From positions 1 through 7,414 of the forward strand of contig JAUWKW010000066.1 of assembly GCA_030614035.1 (NCBI GenBank): DNA of 7,414 bases, in the 5' to 3' direction. Source of the stretch: Chromatiales bacterium. GTDB lineage: Bacteria > Pseudomonadota > Gammaproteobacteria > Steroidobacterales > GCA-2729495. Positions within the stretch are counted from its first letter, which is position 1, and each line of letters opens with the position of its first letter. The notes below the pieces were generated by a model. The model did no database searches. It was not told the origin of the DNA and worked only from the letters and a program-made list of their open reading frames with translations. Shown piece by piece: positions 5,645-7,414 of the stretch. The translations under genes and the position numbers were made by a program.

Positions 5645-6148
5645 ATGAATGTAATTACAGGCAAGGCCTGGGTATTCGGCGACGAAATCAACACGGATGT
5701 GATGGCGCCCGGCCTGTACTTTAAAAGTTCGATGGAAGAAATGGCGCGTCATTGTCTGGAAGCCGTCGATCCCGGATTCGCCGCCAGCGTCGCACCGGGC
5801 GATATCGTCGTCGCCGGGCACAATTTCGGGGTCGGCTCGGCGCGGGAGCAGGCGGCGCTGGCTTTCCGGCACCTGAAAGTAGGGGCGATACTGGCCGAAT
5901 CCTTCGGCCGGATTTTCTACCGCAATGCGCTGAATTTCGGTGTACCGGCGTTGTTTTTTCCGCAGTCCGCCGATATCGATCCGGGCGACGTGCTTGCTGT
6001 GGACCCGGTCACCGGTAGTATCGAAAATAGGAACTCGGGGCAGCGCTACACCGTCGACGGAATTCCCGAGCACCTGATGCAGATCATTCAGGCGGGCGGG
6101 CTGATGCCCTGGCTGAAGCATCGATTGGCAACCGAAGGAGCACCCTGA
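5645..6148 (+). CDS. Aconitase-superfamily hydro-lyase, small (swivel) subunit, LeuD/dimethylmaleate hydratase-like
   Basis: A 167-residue swivel-domain subunit, the length of archaeal-type LeuD/HacB/DmdB proteins and shorter than enterobacterial LeuD (about 200). It opens with GKAWVFGDEINTDVMAPG (6-23), the family start. The key loop GHNFGVGSAREQA is at 58-70 and contains the substrate-contacting S65 and R67. FGRIFYRNALNFGVPAL (87-103) follows. The substrate-selecting loop after the first strand reads YFKS (25-28), unlike the YLRx loops known for several isopropylmalate isomerases and homoaconitases. It pairs with the 4199-5464 product to form the active hydro-lyase. ATG 5645 is chosen because homology begins there; the 44 upstream in-frame codons from GTG 5513 lie in the structured RNA and show no family features. 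Its TGA overlaps the next ATG by one base (TGATG). Confidence 0.92.
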   Translation: MNVITGKAWVFGDEINTDVMAPGLYFKSSMEEMARHCLEAVDPGFAASVAPGDIVVAGHNFGVGSAREQAALAFRHLKVGAILAESFGRIFYRNALNFGVPALFFPQSADIDPGDVLAVDPVTGSIENRNSGQRYTVDGIPEHLMQIIQAGGLMPWLKHRLATEGAP

Positions 6149-7050
6149 TGAGCCCCGCAAAAAAACTTCGAGAGTTGCTGGCCGGCCCGCAAGCCGTGAT
6201 TGCACCCGGTGTCTATGATGCGTTGACCGCATTGCTGGTCCAGCAGGCCGACTTTGATTGCGTCTACTTAAGTGGTGCAAGCGTTTCGTTTACCCGCCTC
6301 GGTCGACCCGACCTCGGATTGACGACGCTGACCGAAGTGGCCGACACAGTGGCGAGAATTCGCGAGCGCATCGAACTGCCGCTGGTCGTCGATGCAGACA
6401 CCGGCTACGGCAATGCGCTAAATGTGAAACGCAGCGTCGCCTTACTCGAGCGTATGGGTGCATCAGCTATCCAGCTTGAGGATCAGCAATCACCCAAGCG
6501 TTGCGGGCACTTGGCCGGAAAAAACCTGGTCACCGTAGAGGAAATGACCGGCAAAATTTGTGCGGCTCTCGATGCACGCCAAGATGCGGACACGATAGTC
6601 ATTGCGCGTACCGACGCGCTTGCTGCCGAAGGTATTGATCAGGCTATCGCGCGCGGTCATGCCTATGTTGCAGCTGGCGCAGATGTTCTGTTTATTGAAG
6701 CGCCGCGAAGCGTCGAACATTTGCAACAGATAGGCCAGGAATTTGGTGACAAGCTGCCATTGCTCGCAAACATGGTTGAAGGTGGACGTACGCCCTTACT
6801 GCCGGTGGATGAACTTGGCGACTTGGGATTCAGCCTGGTGATATATCCGGGCGCGATGCTTCGGGTCAATGCCAAGGCTGGCACAGAATACCTTGCGGCA
6901 TTAAAAGCGGACGGCACGACGTCCGGGTTTCTGGATCGCATGTTTTTGTTCGACGAGGTCAACGGATTGATCGGTCTGGATGAGATGATCCGCGACGGCC
7001 AACGCTATGCGGGTGATATCCGCGATGCGAAGGAAGACCCGCAGCTCTAG
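6148..7050 (+). CDS. Isocitrate lyase/PEP mutase-superfamily lyase, 2,3-dimethylmalate lyase-like
   Basis: A 300-residue TIM-barrel enzyme of the ICL/PEPM superfamily. YLSGASVS (40-47) binds the substrate carboxylate, and DADTGYGN (82-89) supplies the Mg2+-binding aspartates. E111 in QLED and the mobile catalytic loop KRCGH (117-121) with nucleophile/acid C119 mark a C-C bond lyase rather than PEP mutase. ARTD (153-156), FIEAP (182-186) and ANMVEGGRTPLL (207-218) follow. The TPL proline (P216) sits where oxaloacetate hydrolases are reported to carry a serine, so hydrolase activity is less likely. From memory, the C-terminal half resembles E. barkeri dimethylmalate lyase more than PrpB. Expected reaction: a 2-hydroxy-3-alkyl dicarboxylate splits into a 2-oxoacid such as pyruvate plus a short acid. 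AGGAG at 6136-6140 precedes the ATG by 7 bases, and the start overlaps the upstream stop. The exact substrate is not proven. Confidence 0.88.
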   Translation: MSPAKKLRELLAGPQAVIAPGVYDALTALLVQQADFDCVYLSGASVSFTRLGRPDLGLTTLTEVADTVARIRERIELPLVVDADTGYGNALNVKRSVALLERMGASAIQLEDQQSPKRCGHLAGKNLVTVEEMTGKICAALDARQDADTIVIARTDALAAEGIDQAIARGHAYVAAGADVLFIEAPRSVEHLQQIGQEFGDKLPLLANMVEGGRTPLLPVDELGDLGFSLVIYPGAMLRVNAKAGTEYLAALKADGTTSGFLDRMFLFDEVNGLIGLDEMIRDGQRYAGDIRDAKEDPQL

Positions 7051-7078
7051 TCAAGCGAGTTCGCACACCGCCAACGAT

Positions 7079-7143
7079 GCGAAGGCAGGCTGAAGCCGGG
7101 TCGGTCCTTACTGGACGAGGACCGGGTTTTCAGGCATTTTCGC
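7079..7143 (+). terminator. Imperfect long hairpin with T-run, probable operon terminator
   Basis: The core stem pairs CGGTCCTT (7102-7109) with GAGGACCG (7117-7124) around the loop ACTGGAC, followed closely by GGTTTT (7125-7130). Outer pairings are CTGAA (7090-7094) with TTCAG (7129-7133) and GCGAA (7079-7083) with TTCGC (7139-7143). The stem starts about 30-50 bases after the lyase stop. The T-run is only four bases, so termination may be partial, and the element could instead be part of the leader of the next gene. Confidence 0.5.
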
Positions 7144-7145
7144 GG

Positions 7146-7175
7146 GGGTAGGCCGCCGGACGCGGCGGGAGACCC
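7146..7175 (+). repeat. GC-rich hairpin upstream of the PhyH-family gene
   Basis: GCCGC (7152-7156) pairs with GCGGC (7162-7166) around the loop CGGAC. GGGT (7146-7149) pairs with ACCC (7172-7175) across a purine-rich internal loop. A weak GAAAA/TTTTC hairpin follows at 7191-7204. With the stem at 7079-7143, these fill most of the 182-bp spacer 7051-7232, in which I see no gene. The role is unknown. Confidence 0.35.
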
Positions 7176-7232
7176 ATTCCGAGTGGACAAGAAAACGTCT
7201 TTTCCATCATTTCGCCATATTGAGGTTAGCGC

Positions 7233-7414
7233 ATGACGCCAAGGTACGCAGAGGCCGGAGCCACCGATGGTGTACTGACTGAGCAGCAGGTTCAGGCATT
7301 TCGGCGGGACGGTTACGTGGGCGTCCCCGCGCTATTTAGTGCTGCGGAGATCGAGCAAGTCAGCACCTGGGCGGAGGAGGTGCAGAACTGGCAAGAGACG
7401 CCAGGACAGCACAT
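7233..7414 (+). CDS. Phytanoyl-CoA dioxygenase (PhyH) family protein, N-terminal fragment
   Basis: The first 60 codons of a gene that runs off the right edge. LTEQQVQAFRRDGYVGVPALFSAAEIEQV (residues 15-43) is the standard N-terminal helix-turn-strand of PhyH/PhyD-type Fe(II)/2-oxoglutarate oxygenases, followed by the helix TWAEEVQNWQETPG (45-58). The His-X-Asp...His iron site lies beyond the window and cannot be checked. ATG 7233 has GAGG at 7222-7225, 7 bases upstream. The gene has the same orientation as the ubiD operon but follows the terminator-like stem, so it may be a separate or attenuated transcript. Family members hydroxylate unactivated carbons, which would suit the first attack on a substrate fed into the neighbouring pathway; this is inference. 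Confidence 0.85.
   Translation, partial: MTPRYAEAGATDGVLTEQQVQAFRRDGYVGVPALFSAAEIEQVSTWAEEVQNWQETPGQH

Noticed and set aside
5386..5694. Minus-strand open frame spanning the 180-bp gap, as a possible small gene
   Set aside because: No domain, no convincing ribosome site, and it overlaps two real genes. The RNA structure explains the gap better.
7184..7210. Promoter TGGACA/CATCAT for the PhyH-family gene
   Set aside because: The -35 is good, but the spacer is only 15 bp and the -10 is poor (four of six).

Overview
The window is GC-rich (roughly 58-60% by eye), densely coded bacterial DNA that looks chromosomal. UbiX, a YhbP-type flavin-binding protein and many SDR/PhyH-type catabolic genes point to a proteobacterium, probably gamma. 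That assignment is an inference; there is no rRNA or marker gene to prove it. I see no transposase, tRNA, CRISPR array or phage gene.

Layout. (1) Positions 1-624, + strand: the last 49 codons of a flavin prenyltransferase (ubiX), overlapping by 4 bp a small PNPOx-like (YhbP/UPF0306-type) flavin-binding protein. (2) 682-1482, - strand: a classical SDR oxidoreductase, convergent with the first pair. (3) 1483-1670: a divergent promoter region with candidate promoters both ways and two small palindromes. (4) 1671-7050, + strand: a five-gene unit of a UbiD-family (de)carboxylase, a ketopantoate-reductase-like 2-oxoacid reductase, the large and small subunits of an aconitase-superfamily hydro-lyase (LeuC/LeuD, homoaconitase, dimethylmaleate hydratase group), and an isocitrate lyase/PEP mutase-superfamily lyase closest to 2,3-dimethylmalate lyase. 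(5) 7051-7232: a hairpin-rich spacer with a terminator-like stem. (6) 7233 to the right edge: the N-terminus of a phytanoyl-CoA dioxygenase-family oxygenase.

How the genes may work together. UbiX makes prenylated FMN, the cofactor of UbiD, so the two ends of the locus are linked functionally although the divergent SDR gene lies between them. A LeuCD-type hydratase followed directly by an ICL-like lyase is the arrangement expected for (substituted maleate) -> (substituted malate) -> 2-oxoacid plus short carboxylic acid. This matches the last two steps of nicotinate fermentation in Eubacterium barkeri (dimethylmaleate hydratase and dimethylmalate lyase). With UbiD, the SDR, the 2-oxoacid reductase and the PhyH-type oxygenase, the locus reads as a catabolic pathway for an unidentified unsaturated, aromatic or branched carboxylic acid. 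I do not recognise it as a characterised pathway.

Two points stand out. First, the UbiD protein keeps the metal ligands and the active-site Arg, but both acidic residues of the usual E-R-E/D catalytic triad are replaced (Ile286 and Asn291 in a gap-free motif alignment). Second, the two subunit genes of the hydro-lyase, normally tightly coupled, are separated by 180 bp. That spacer folds on paper into a 24-position closing stem with two internal hairpins, both ending in an ANGGAN hexaloop like those bound by CsrA/RsmA proteins.
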